Shown: positions 44,191 to 52,566 of the stretch, piece by piece | How positions within the stretch are numbered: position 1 is the first letter of the stretch | Layout of the letters: the number at the start of each line of letters is the position of its first letter | Origin: Streptomyces sp. NBC_00459 | GTDB taxonomy: Bacteria > Actinomycetota > Actinomycetes > Streptomycetales > Streptomycetaceae | Assembly: GCF_036013955.1 (NCBI RefSeq) | Contig: NZ_CP107903.1 | Location: forward strand, 9,424,001-9,488,000 | Reading direction: 5' to 3' | Length of the DNA: 64,000 nt | Translations under genes and position numbers: made by a program | Notes under the pieces: model-generated | Seen by the model: only the letters and a program-made list of their open reading frames with translations | What the model was told of the DNA's origin: nothing | Databases searched by the model: none

Positions 44191-46278
44191 TCAGTCGACG
44201 TAGTCGGTGACGAGGGCGGCGAATTCCTCCGGGGTAGCCAGCCGGATACCGAGGGTTTCTGCCTTGGCGCGTTTGGATCCGGCACCCTCACCGGCGACGA
44301 CCAGGCTTGTCTTCTTCGAGACGCTGGAGGAGGAGCGGCCCCCGGCCCGTTCGACGAGTTCGTTCATCTGGTTGCGGCTGAGCTTCTCCAGTACGCCGGT
44401 CATCGCTCCGGTCACCACGACCGACATCCCGGTCAGGGGCCCACCCGTCGGCTCAGCGGCCTCCGCGAGGCCGTCGGCACCATCGACCGTGGCGGCGGGT
44501 GGGGTGGCGCCGGGCTCGGTCATGTTCACTCCGGCCGCGGCGAGCTTGTCGATGAGCGGGGCGAGTTCGGCGAGTTCGGCGACGATGGAGGGGGCCTTCT
44601 CGGTGCCGATGCCCTCGACCTGCCGCATCGCGTCGGCGTCTGCGGCGCGGATGTTGTCCATGGTGGCGAAGTACCGGGCGATACGGCGGGACATGGAGCG
44701 GCCGGTGCCACGTACCCCGAGCGCGCACAGCACCCGTGACAGCGGCTGTCCCTTCGCCGCGCCGATCGCGGCGACGAGATTGTCCGTACTCGTCTCACCC
44801 ATTCTCTCCAGGCCCAGCAACTGCTCCCGGGTGAGGCCGAACAGGTCGGCGAGATCCTTCACCAGACCGGCGTCGACGAGCTGGACCACGCGGGTGTGGC
44901 CCAGGCCTTCGATGTCGAGCTGGTCGCGCCCGGCGGCGTAGGAGAGGGCGGCCACCAGATGGCAGTTACGGCCGTTCTCGCACCGCCAGCGCTGCTCGCT
45001 GGTGTCGATGCCGGCTCCGCACTGCGGACACACCTCGGGGAAGACGATGGGCTGCTCGTCTCCGGTGCGCAGATGGGCGACCGGGGCTTCGACGCGGGGG
45101 ATGACATCGCCGGCGCGGTGGACCATGACGTGGTCGCCCAGACGCAGGTCACGCCGGGTGATGTCACCGGGGTTGTGCAGTGTGGCGTAGGTGATGGTGG
45201 CGCCGTCGATCTCGACCGGCTCCAGCACGCCGCGCGGCGCGATGATCCCGGTGCGACCCACGTTCCACTCCACCGCCAGCAGCCGAGTGATCTTCTCCAC
45301 GGCCGGGAGCTTGTAGGCGATCGCCCAACGCGGGGCCCTCGATCCCGATCCGGCGGCCTGCTGGTCGGCGGCGAGGTCGGCCTTGATGACGATCCCGTCG
45401 ATCCCGAACGGCAACTCCGCCCGCAGCGCGGCGATTTCTCTGACGCGGGCCAGAACCTGCTCGACGGTGTCGGCGGTGACGCCGGGCACGGCGGTGGTCG
45501 CGGTGGTGTTCACCCCGAGCTCGCCGGCCAGCGTCATGAGGTCGCTGTGCGCGAGCTCGGCCAGCCGCCCGGCCTGCGCGGTCTCGGTTCCGGGCACGGG
45601 GAGCAGTCCGTATCCGAAGAACGTCATGGGCACGGTGTACGCGCGGTCCCTGGCGCGCAGGGTGCCTGCCGAGGCGCCGCGCGGGTTGGCGAACGGCGGC
45701 CCGCCGTGTGCCGTCCGCGCGGTGTTCGCGTACTCGAACTGGGCGGTGGTCATGAGAACTTCGCCGCGCACCTCCACCGTCACGGGTTCGGCGAGCTCCG
45801 CGGGCAGGCCTTCGATGGTGCCGATGGCGTGCGAGACGTCCTCCCCGGCCGTACCGTCGCCCCGCGTGATCAGCCGGGTGAGGCGGCCTCTGGTGTAGCG
45901 GGCGGCGATCGCGAGACCGTCGAGCTTCGGCTCGACGCTGAAGCGGGTGACGTCGCGGCCGATACGCCGGGCCAGCGACGTCGTCCAGGCGGTGAACTCA
46001 TCGGGCGAGAACACGTTGTCCAGACTCAGCATCGCGACCGTGTGCGGGACATCCCCGTCCACGGCGCCGCCGGCTACCTTCCCCGTCGGTGATTCGGGCA
46101 GCACCTGGTCGGGATGACCGGCCTCCCACGCCGCGATGCCGCGCACCAGCCGGTCGTAGGCGTCGTCGTCGAGCACGGAGGTGCCGCCCGTGTAGTAGGC
46201 GGCCGACGCCTTGGTCGCGTCCTCGACAGCCTGCGCGTAGGCGGCGGCATCCACGATCACTGCAGCTGGTGTTGTCAT
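44191..46278 (-). CDS. ligA: NAD-dependent DNA ligase
   Basis: This ~695-aa protein has the full LigA layout: N-terminal Ia helices with YYTG and LPESPT, the adenylation site EPKLDG (active-site Lys near residue 107), RGEVLM, IDGIVIK, and an OB fold. A four-Cys zinc finger (CPQCGAG, then RCENGRNC) follows, then an HhH region (VEGIGTEKAPSI) and a C-terminal BRCT domain (LTGMSVVVTGAM). It joins nicked DNA using NAD. Streptomyces genomes usually have another, chromosomal core ligA, so this may be a second copy. The start is uncertain among TTG 46308, ATG 46287 and ATG 46278; I use the last because AGG lies 7 nt upstream. Confidence 0.9.
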   Translation of the reverse strand: MTTPAAVIVDAAAYAQAVEDATKASAAYYTGGTSVLDDDAYDRLVRGIAAWEAGHPDQVLPESPTGKVAGGAVDGDVPHTVAMLSLDNVFSPDEFTAWTTSLARRIGRDVTRFSVEPKLDGLAIAARYTRGRLTRLITRGDGTAGEDVSHAIGTIEGLPAELAEPVTVEVRGEVLMTTAQFEYANTARTAHGGPPFANPRGASAGTLRARDRAYTVPMTFFGYGLLPVPGTETAQAGRLAELAHSDLMTLAGELGVNTTATTAVPGVTADTVEQVLARVREIAALRAELPFGIDGIVIKADLAADQQAAGSGSRAPRWAIAYKLPAVEKITRLLAVEWNVGRTGIIAPRGVLEPVEIDGATITYATLHNPGDITRRDLRLGDHVMVHRAGDVIPRVEAPVAHLRTGDEQPIVFPEVCPQCGAGIDTSEQRWRCENGRNCHLVAALSYAAGRDQLDIEGLGHTRVVQLVDAGLVKDLADLFGLTREQLLGLERMGETSTDNLVAAIGAAKGQPLSRVLCALGVRGTGRSMSRRIARYFATMDNIRAADADAMRQVEGIGTEKAPSIVAELAELAPLIDKLAAAGVNMTEPGATPPAATVDGADGLAEAAEPTGGPLTGMSVVVTGAMTGVLEKLSRNQMNELVERAGGRSSSSVSKKTSLVVAGEGAGSKRAKAETLGIRLATPEEFAALVTDYVD

Positions 46279-46389
46279 ACCCGTCATCCTGCCTGCCACC
46301 ACTGACAACGCCTCCAGCCGTCCGCGGCATCGGCGGTGCGCTGGGGCAAGGGGGCCGCGGCGGGCGGAGTTCCGTCAGCAACGCGTGGG

Positions 46390-46737
46390 CTACTCGGTGC
46401 TCAGGGCTTCCCGCAGGGCCTTGGCGGGGCCGGTCGGGTCGTAGCCTTCGGGGACGCCCTCGACCAGGATGATGTCGCCCTGGATGTGCCGTGAGCGCAG
46501 GGGTGCGATCTCCTGGTACGCGGGTGAGTCCCACCATGTCCGAGCCTCGGTGATCCCGGGAAAGCCGATCACCACGACGTTGCCGGGCCAGCTGCCTTCC
46601 TTCACCTCGTGCTGTGCGAAATGCACGAGGAAGCGTCCGCCGTACGGCTCGAAGGTGGCGGGGACGCGCTCGACGTACTCGGCGATGTCCGGATGCGGGG
46701 CGGCGGCTTGCAGATGAGCTATGGCGTAGGCGGGCAT
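46390..46737 (-). CDS. DUF1330-family protein
   Basis: This 115-aa protein starts at ATG 46737 with GGAAGG directly upstream; the longer frame is rejected. It reads MPAYAIAHLQAAAPHPDIAE, then VVIGFPGITEARTWWDSPAY and HIQGDIILVEG. This is the ferredoxin-like dimeric alpha/beta barrel of DUF1330, a family related to antibiotic monooxygenases without known substrate. No partner gene is evident. Confidence 0.85.
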   Translation of the reverse strand: MPAYAIAHLQAAAPHPDIAEYVERVPATFEPYGGRFLVHFAQHEVKEGSWPGNVVVIGFPGITEARTWWDSPAYQEIAPLRSRHIQGDIILVEGVPEGYDPTGPAKALREALSTE

Positions 46738-46896
46738 GGTGTCCTTCCCATTGGTCCCATTGTCGGTCTCACTGCGTCGGGCCACTGCCGAACAAGGCAC
46801 GCACGACGAGCCTATCGCTCGCCTGTGTCCGAGGGGCGGGCCGTAACAGGCCCACCGCACGGCTCCGTCGAGCCGGAGTGCTCTCGGCCCGGCGTG

Positions 46897-47724
46897 TCAC
46901 GGAGAGAGGCGTCGCTCCGTGTGTTCATCCCGGCGGGACAGTCGATGCAGCAGGTCTCTGCTGGCCGTGGCGATCAGCGGGGGCACATCGAGGTCACCGA
47001 GCATGTCGGCGGCGGCCTGCATTTCGGCGGTCCGGCGTACGGCGTGCAGGTGGCTGCCCCGGACCAGCCGGTCCAGGGTGGTGGCGTCCGTATGGGTCAG
47101 TTCCTCGGAGATGGCCTGCCGCAGCCAGTCCTCGCAGCCCGCGGCCCGCGCCGCGTCGAGAGCCTCGACCACGGCCGCCGCCAGGCCCTTGTAGAACACG
47201 CTGCGCAACAGCTTGCGTTCGGCTGCCAGGCCGGCCGGTCCGTCGAGTACGTCCACGTCCACGTCCACGTTCGCGCACAGGAGGCTGAGCGTCGCGGCGT
47301 AGCGGCCCGCCCCGACGCCGGAGACGAGCATGGGTGTCCGTAGACCCCTGCCGGGCACGGTCGCCATCAAGGACACGTCGGCGAATTCGATGCCGGTCGC
47401 CCCGGCGATCTCGCCGAGGTGTCGCTTCAACGCGGGCGACGCGGTGTTGAGGTCGGCCCAGAGGCAGCCGGGAGACACGCTCGTCAGACCCGCCCGGAGG
47501 GCGTCCTCGGCGTCGGAAGCACTGTTGACACTGAGGACGAGATCGCTGCCCGTGACCGCTTCCGCCTCACTGCCGGTGTCCACTACTCCCGGCGGTGCCG
47601 CGATCCTGGGGTCGTACCCGCGCACGTACACGCCCGCGGTGACGAGGTCTGTCGCGATGACGCCGCCCGCCTCTCCCAGACCGAGTACCGCGATGCGCGG
47701 GTTCTTGACGGTGGTGGAAGTCAT
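46897..47724 (-). CDS. NAD(P)-binding 6-phosphogluconate dehydrogenase-like protein (DUF1932 C-terminus)
   Basis: This 275-aa protein begins at ATG 47724 with GGGGAG 5 nt upstream. It has a Rossmann fold (IAVLGLGEAGGVIATDLV), a 3-hydroxyacid dehydrogenase-type DVSLMATVPG region, and a helical C-terminal dimerisation domain (ERKLLRSVFYKGLAAAVVEA) of the DUF1932 type. Such enzymes reduce or oxidise small hydroxy-acids. It is transcribed divergently from the GntR gene across a shared operator, so it is likely a catabolic step for the compound taken up by the ABC transporter nearby. Confidence 0.8.
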   Translation of the reverse strand: MTSTTVKNPRIAVLGLGEAGGVIATDLVTAGVYVRGYDPRIAAPPGVVDTGSEAEAVTGSDLVLSVNSASDAEDALRAGLTSVSPGCLWADLNTASPALKRHLGEIAGATGIEFADVSLMATVPGRGLRTPMLVSGVGAGRYAATLSLLCANVDVDVDVLDGPAGLAAERKLLRSVFYKGLAAAVVEALDAARAAGCEDWLRQAISEELTHTDATTLDRLVRGSHLHAVRRTAEMQAAADMLGDLDVPPLIATASRDLLHRLSRRDEHTERRLSP

Positions 47725-47737
47725 CGACACTCCCCAG

Positions 47738-47763
47738 AATTGGCGACAATATCGTTGCCAATT
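47738..47763. promoter_or_regulatory. GntR operator between divergent genes
   Basis: The 26-bp imperfect palindrome AATTGGCGAC-AATATC-GTTGCCAATT has 7-bp outer arms that match exactly. It sits between the dehydrogenase start (47724) and the GntR start (47801). A half copy, AATTGGCGAC, recurs at 48575-48584 in front of the DUF6282 gene. The shared motif marks it as the probable GntR binding site. Confidence 0.65.
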
Positions 47764-47800
47764 CTGCTCCTTCGGCGGGGAGACCTGGAGAGGAGGTCAC

Positions 47801-48472
47801 GTGTCGGCTGTGCGCAGAGTCCCGGCCGGGTCCGACCCGGTCGTGGAGGCGATCCGTGGGGCGATCGTGAGCGGGGAGTACGTCCCGGACCAACGGCTTG
47901 TGGAGGCCGATCTGGCGGAGCGGTTCGCGGCCGGCCGCGCGGCTGTGCGCTCCGCGCTGATCCAGTTGGGCAACGAGGGGCTGGTGGAGCGCATCCCGAA
48001 CCGGGGCGCCCGGGTGCGCGCGGTATCCCTGGCCGAGGCGATCGAGATCACCGAGGTGCGGATGGTGATCGAGGGGCTCTGTGCGGCCAAGGCCGCGCGG
48101 CGGGTGACCGGGGCGGAGATCATGGAATTGCGTGAGATACGCGAACGGATGGCCGCTGCGGTCGGGGCCGGTGCGGTGGTGACCTACTCGGAGCTGAACC
48201 ACCGACTGCACCGCCGGATGCTGGAGATGAGCGGACAGCGCACCGCCGAGGGCGTGATCGAGCGGCTGCGGGGGCAGTCGGTTCGGCACCGGTTCCGGCT
48301 CGCCATGCGGCCGGGGCGTCCGTCCGTCTCGCTGCCGGAGCATCTCGCGATCATCGACGCCCTCTGCGGTCGCGATCCCGACGCCGCCGAACGCGCTGCC
48401 CGAAACCACCTCGGGAGCGTGATCCGTGCCCTACGAGACACGGGCAACTCGACTTCCATTCCTGTGAGTTGA
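47801..48472 (+). CDS. GntR-family (FadR-type) transcriptional regulator
   Basis: GTG 47801 has AGGAGG at 47791-47796 and is much preferred over frames starting further upstream. The 223-aa product has an N-terminal winged helix (AIVSGEYVPDQRLVEADLAE, then AVRSALIQL and GLVERIPNRGARVR) and a helical FCD domain with the metal-binding His residues (HRLHRRM and EHLAIIDAL). FCD-type GntR proteins repress catabolic operons and release DNA on binding an organic acid. It likely controls the divergent dehydrogenase, itself and the downstream transporter operon. Confidence 0.88.
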   Translation: MSAVRRVPAGSDPVVEAIRGAIVSGEYVPDQRLVEADLAERFAAGRAAVRSALIQLGNEGLVERIPNRGARVRAVSLAEAIEITEVRMVIEGLCAAKAARRVTGAEIMELREIRERMAAAVGAGAVVTYSELNHRLHRRMLEMSGQRTAEGVIERLRGQSVRHRFRLAMRPGRPSVSLPEHLAIIDALCGRDPDAAERAARNHLGSVIRALRDTGNSTSIPVS

Positions 48473-48550
48473 CGCCTCGTCCCCTGGTGGGGGGCGTGCG
48501 GCCGGAGGCCGGGCATCACTTTCTGCGCGGACCATTGACGCTCCACGCCT

Positions 48551-48584
48551 GATTGTTAACAATCTGGGTCACCAAATTGGCGAC
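48551..48584 (+). promoter_or_regulatory. second GntR-type operator before the DUF6282 operon
   Basis: A perfect 14-bp palindrome, GATTGTTAACAATC (48551-48564), is followed by the half-site AATTGGCGAC (48575-48584), which overlaps the ribosome site. The half-site equals one arm of the operator at 47738. Binding here would block the transporter operon. Confidence 0.6.
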
Positions 48585-48595
48585 AGGAGCCGTCC

Positions 48596-49546
48596 ATGGC
48601 CGACCGACCAGCCACGCACCCGACACCCTCGGACCGTTCCCGCGCGCTCGTCGCGGGGGCCTACGACATCCACGTCCACATCGCACCCGACCTGATGAAG
48701 CGCCGCGTCGACGATCTGACCCTCGCGGCCCGCTTCACCGAGGTCGGTCTCGACGGGTTCGTACTGAAGTCCCACTACGTCCCGACGACGGAACGGGCCG
48801 AAGTGGTTCGCCGTGCCACCCCCGGGTTCGGTGCGGTCGGAGCGATCACGTTGAACGGCTCGGTGGGTGGGATGAACCCGATCGCCGTGGAGATCGCCGG
48901 TCGCGGCGGCGCACAGTTCGTCTGGCTGCCGACCGTGGACAGCGCCAACGAACGGGCCTGTACGGCGGACAGCCCCGAGGGCGCCACGCCACCCATGTGG
49001 GTTCAGCTCCAGAACGAGTTGCGGGACGCCGGCATGACGGTCGAGCCGGTCGAGGTGGTCGGTCCCAACGGCGTGGTGTCGGCGATCACCCGTCAGGTGC
49101 TCAGGGTGATCGCGGCGCACGACATGACGCTCGCCACCGGCCATCTCCACTCCGACGAGATCGCCGCCGTCGTGGACGCCGCGGCCGAGGAGGGCGTACG
49201 CCGGATCGTCGTCACCCACCCGGAGTTCACCTCGCAACGGGTGGGCGTCGAACGCCAACGCGAGCTCGCCGCCCGGGGCGCCCTGCTGGAGCGGTGCTTC
49301 ACCACTCCGTACACCGGCAAGGTCTCCTGGGAGCTGTGGCTGGAGAACATCCGGGCGGTCGGCCCGGAGCACTCCGTGCTCTCCAGCGATCTCGGACAGC
49401 CCTTCAACCCGCCGGTGGAGGACGGCCTGCCGCTGCTGGCCGACCGGCTGCTGGCCGCGGACTTCACCGAGCAAGAGATACACACCATGGCCGTGGACAA
49501 CACCCGCTGGCTCGCCGGTGTGACCAAGGACCGGCCGCGGCCATGA
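48596..49546 (+). CDS. DUF6282 amidohydrolase-like protein
   Basis: This 316-aa protein begins at ATG 48596 with GGAG upstream. It contains YDIHVHIAPD near residue 23, the HxH metal motif of the amidohydrolase superfamily, plus KSHY, ATGHLHSDE and VTHPEF, and a late SSDLGQ aspartate. This gives a full metal-dependent hydrolase TIM barrel. The substrate is unknown. It is first in the operon and overlaps the ABC ATPase gene (ATGA), suggesting that it processes the imported compound. Confidence 0.8.
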   Translation: MADRPATHPTPSDRSRALVAGAYDIHVHIAPDLMKRRVDDLTLAARFTEVGLDGFVLKSHYVPTTERAEVVRRATPGFGAVGAITLNGSVGGMNPIAVEIAGRGGAQFVWLPTVDSANERACTADSPEGATPPMWVQLQNELRDAGMTVEPVEVVGPNGVVSAITRQVLRVIAAHDMTLATGHLHSDEIAAVVDAAAEEGVRRIVVTHPEFTSQRVGVERQRELAARGALLERCFTTPYTGKVSWELWLENIRAVGPEHSVLSSDLGQPFNPPVEDGLPLLADRLLAADFTEQEIHTMAVDNTRWLAGVTKDRPRP

Positions 49547-50304
49547 GCAGCGTCGTGGAAGTCCGGCGCCTGACCAAGCAGTTCGTCAAGGGCGACCTGG
49601 GGATCGTGGCGTTGCGCGACCTGAGCCTCGGCATCGAGGAGGGCCGCTTCGTGACGGTCCTCGGCCGCAGCGGCTGCGGCAAGTCGACCATGCTGAACAT
49701 GATGTCCGGGCTCATGCGCCCCACGTCGGGCGTGGTGACCTACCGGGACAGGCCGGTGTCCGGTCCGCGCACCGAAGTCGGCTACATGACCCAGTCAGAC
49801 ACCCTGATGCCCTGGCGCGACGTCGTCCGCAACGTCGAGATGCCCATGGAGATCAAGGGAGTCGACGTGAAGGAACGCCGCGGGCGCGCGATGGAACTCA
49901 TCGAGCGGGTCGGCCTCACCGGCTTCGAACGGCACTATCCGCGCGAACTGTCCGGCGGTATGCGGCGCCGGGCGAGCCTGGCCCGGATGCTCGCCGGCGA
50001 CCCCGAGGTACTGCTGCTGGACGAACCCTTCGGCGCACTCGACGCGCAACTGCGGTTCGTGCTCCAGGCCGAGTTGCTGCGGCTGTGGCAGGGCAGCGGA
50101 CAGACCGTGGTGTTCGTGACCCACGACATCGAGGAGGCGCTGCTGCTGGGCGACCGGGTCGTGGTGCTCGGCCGGATCGGCCGGGTGGTCCTGGACAAGA
50201 CGATCGACCTGCCGAGACCGCGCGACGCCGACGAACTGCGGATCGACCCGCACTTCGTCAGCCTGCACAAGGAGATGACAGTGGCGCTCCGGGAGGCGCG
50301 GTGA
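49543..50304 (+). CDS. ABC transporter ATP-binding protein (nitrate/sulfonate/taurine type)
   Basis: This 253-aa ATPase starts at ATG 49543, overlapping the previous stop; the long frame upstream is spurious. It has LGRSGCGKST (Walker A), QSDTLMPWRD (Q-loop), LSGGMRRRASLARML (signature) and LLLDEPFGALD (Walker B), then THDIEEAL. The order and the LMPW Q-loop are typical of SsuB/TauB proteins. It energises the permease and binding protein that follow. Confidence 0.92.
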   Translation: MSSVVEVRRLTKQFVKGDLGIVALRDLSLGIEEGRFVTVLGRSGCGKSTMLNMMSGLMRPTSGVVTYRDRPVSGPRTEVGYMTQSDTLMPWRDVVRNVEMPMEIKGVDVKERRGRAMELIERVGLTGFERHYPRELSGGMRRRASLARMLAGDPEVLLLDEPFGALDAQLRFVLQAELLRLWQGSGQTVVFVTHDIEEALLLGDRVVVLGRIGRVVLDKTIDLPRPRDADELRIDPHFVSLHKEMTVALREAR

Positions 50305-51173
50305 GCACGGTCGAGGAGAAGAAGACGGCGAACACCACCATGAGCACCGAGAAGAGGATCGGTCAGTCGGTCACCGTGCCGTTGAACCGCAGTCGGTGGG
50401 ACAGACACGGCGGCACAGTCATCGTCTGGGGCGGCAGGCTGGTCTTCCTCCTGGTGCTGCTGGTCGCCTGGCAACTGTCCGCGGGCCGCCTGTTCGACAT
50501 CACATACACCAGTCGGCCGCTGGATGTCGTGCACCGGCTGGCCGACTGGCAGCGGGAGGGCCTGCTCTGGTCCAACACCTGGGTCACCCTCCAGGAAGTC
50601 GTGCTCGGATTCGCCCTCGGTGCCGGATCCGGCGCCCTCACGGGATTCGTTCTCGCCTCCCTGCCGACCTTCTACCGCGTGGTCGACCCGTTCGTCGTGG
50701 CGCTGTACTCGCTGCCGAAGGTCGCGCTCGCGCCTCTTTTCATCGTCTGGTTCGGCATCGGCCTCCAGATGAAGGTGCTCCTCGCCGCCGTCACCGTGTT
50801 CTTCCTGGTCTTCCTCAACACGGCCGTCGGCGTGCGCGAGGTCGACCGCGGACTGATCGACGCGGTGCGGCTGATGGGAGGACGCCGGCGTGACGTGGTG
50901 TGGAAGGTCGTCCTTCCAGGCTCGATGACGGGTCTGCTCACGGGCCTCAAGGTCGCCGTCCCGTACTCGCTGATCGGCGCGGTGATCGGTGAACTCGTCG
51001 CGTCCAACAGGGGGTTGGGCTACCTCATCAGTGACGCGGCGGCCAACTACGACACAGCGGGCGTCTTCGCCACCCTCGTCGTGCTCGGAACGATCGCCAC
51101 GATCCTCAACCTGCTCGTCGGCGTGCTCGATCGCAGGGCCAACCGCTGGAAGCCTCTGGAGGGCCGCACATGA
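50301..51173 (+). CDS. ABC transporter permease (SsuC/TauC type)
   Basis: This 290-aa permease starts at GTG 50301, overlapping the ATPase stop (GTGA). It has a short cytoplasmic leader, about six membrane helices, and the EAA-type loop RLMGGRRRDVVWKVVLPGS that contacts the ATPase. It forms the transmembrane channel. A later ATG at 50341 is possible. Confidence 0.9.
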   Translation: MSTVEEKKTANTTMSTEKRIGQSVTVPLNRSRWDRHGGTVIVWGGRLVFLLVLLVAWQLSAGRLFDITYTSRPLDVVHRLADWQREGLLWSNTWVTLQEVVLGFALGAGSGALTGFVLASLPTFYRVVDPFVVALYSLPKVALAPLFIVWFGIGLQMKVLLAAVTVFFLVFLNTAVGVREVDRGLIDAVRLMGGRRRDVVWKVVLPGSMTGLLTGLKVAVPYSLIGAVIGELVASNRGLGYLISDAAANYDTAGVFATLVVLGTIATILNLLVGVLDRRANRWKPLEGRT

Positions 51174-52192
51174 ACCGTCGCCAACTCGTCAAGGGCATGC
51201 TCGCCACCGGAGTCGTCACGCTGGCCGCCACGGGCTGCGCCGAGGCCGGCGCGACGAAGACCGGAAAACTGTCGATAGGGCAGGTCAGCAAGTCCATCGC
51301 GTTCTTCCCGATGTTCGTCGCGACCGAGAAGGGCTACTTCGACGACGAGGGTGTCGCCTTCGAGGAGCCCGCCGTGCTCGGCACCGGCTCCAAGGTGGCT
51401 GCCGCCCTCAAGTCCGGGAGCATCGAGCTCGGCGGCGGGGTGATGACCGACGTCCTCAAACTGTCGGAGACCGGCGACGCCCTCAGCCTCGTCGCGGACA
51501 TGGTCGACACCTACTACATCGACATCATCACCGGTACGAGGTTCGAGGGCGCGGCGACCGACGCCTCTCTGGACGAGCGGATCGCGTCCCTGAAGGGCAA
51601 GAAGATCGGCATCACCGGGCCGGGCAGCGGCACCGAGGCGCTTGTCGTCTACCTCTTCAAGAGGGGCGGGATGGACGCGAAGAAGGACGCCGAACTGGTC
51701 AACCTCGGCAGTGAGGCGACCGCGGCGCTCGGCGCCCTGAAGGGCGGCCAGGTCGACGCCCTCTCCTTCGCCCAGCCGCTGGCCCAGCAGGCGGAGGGGA
51801 CCGGCACCGGCACCACGTACATCTCCCCGTGCCGCGGCGACGTGCCCGGCCTCCAGCGGGTGTCCCACGGAGTCATGTTCACCACCCAGAGCGTCATGAA
51901 GAAGAAGTCGAAGGAGATAGCCGCCTTCCAAAGAGCCCTGGTGCGGGCGAGAACGGACATCCAGGGCGACGACTCCGCGGGGATCAAGAAGTTGCTCGCC
52001 GCGTACCGCAGCGGCATGCCCGACACGGCGCTGGAGGCACTGCTCCCGCTGCTGAAGGAGGAGATCCGGGCGACGAACGGCTTCCCGCGCTCCTCCTTCG
52101 ACGCCGCGGTCGCCTTCCACAAGGCATCCGGTCTCATCACGAAGGAGCCCGCATACGAACAGCTCGTCCCGGCGAACCTGCGCGAGACATGA
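51170..52192 (+). CDS. ABC transporter substrate-binding lipoprotein (SsuA/THI5-like)
   Basis: This 340-aa protein starts at ATG 51170 (overlap with permease). It has an RR leader (MNRRQLVKGML), a lipobox LAATGC near residue 22, then an NMT1/THI5-type fold: IAFFPMFVATEKGYFDDEGV, GSKVAAALKSGSIELGG and KGKKIGITGPGSGTEA. These proteins bind sulfonates, nitrate or pyrimidine precursors. The exact ligand cannot be told. The RR motif raises the possibility of Tat export. Confidence 0.88.
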   Translation: MNRRQLVKGMLATGVVTLAATGCAEAGATKTGKLSIGQVSKSIAFFPMFVATEKGYFDDEGVAFEEPAVLGTGSKVAAALKSGSIELGGGVMTDVLKLSETGDALSLVADMVDTYYIDIITGTRFEGAATDASLDERIASLKGKKIGITGPGSGTEALVVYLFKRGGMDAKKDAELVNLGSEATAALGALKGGQVDALSFAQPLAQQAEGTGTGTTYISPCRGDVPGLQRVSHGVMFTTQSVMKKKSKEIAAFQRALVRARTDIQGDDSAGIKKLLAAYRSGMPDTALEALLPLLKEEIRATNGFPRSSFDAAVAFHKASGLITKEPAYEQLVPANLRET

Positions 52193-52387
52193 CCGCGGAC
52201 GCCGTCGCCCGTCCAGCACGACAACCTGGGGTTCGTGTACGCCTACCCCGGCGACCCGATCATCGAGCTGATGGAGGCGATGCGCGCCCTCGGCATCGTC
52301 GTCGAGCGGCCCGCCGAAGCGCAGCGCGGGCATGTACGTGTCGCTGCGCGCCCGCAGCCCAACTTCCCTCAGAACAGCGGAACTTGA
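52189..52387 (+). pseudogene. remnant of a TPP-binding decarboxylase-type enzyme
   Basis: ATG 52189 overlaps the lipoprotein stop as a true operon gene would, but after about 9 codons the frame is lost. In the +1 frame, DNLGFVYAYPGDPIIELMEA follows, which resembles the N-terminal TPP-enzyme sequence (acetolactate synthase or sulfo/phosphonopyruvate decarboxylase alpha type), and stops at 52387 after about 55 residues. So the last gene of the operon has been reduced to a frameshifted stub. Confidence 0.55.
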
Positions 52388-52566
52388 CGACATCTGACGC
52401 ATCTGCGGCGGGACGGCTGTGAATCTCGCATGAATCACGGCGACCCCATTGTTCACGGAATCGTTGACGAATTTGATGCTCTCTTGAACCGGAATCGACG
52501 TGACCGGTTCACATCCGTCGGCGTGCCCGTACGAACGGCCATGCCGCCTTCCGATCAGGAGGCCAA

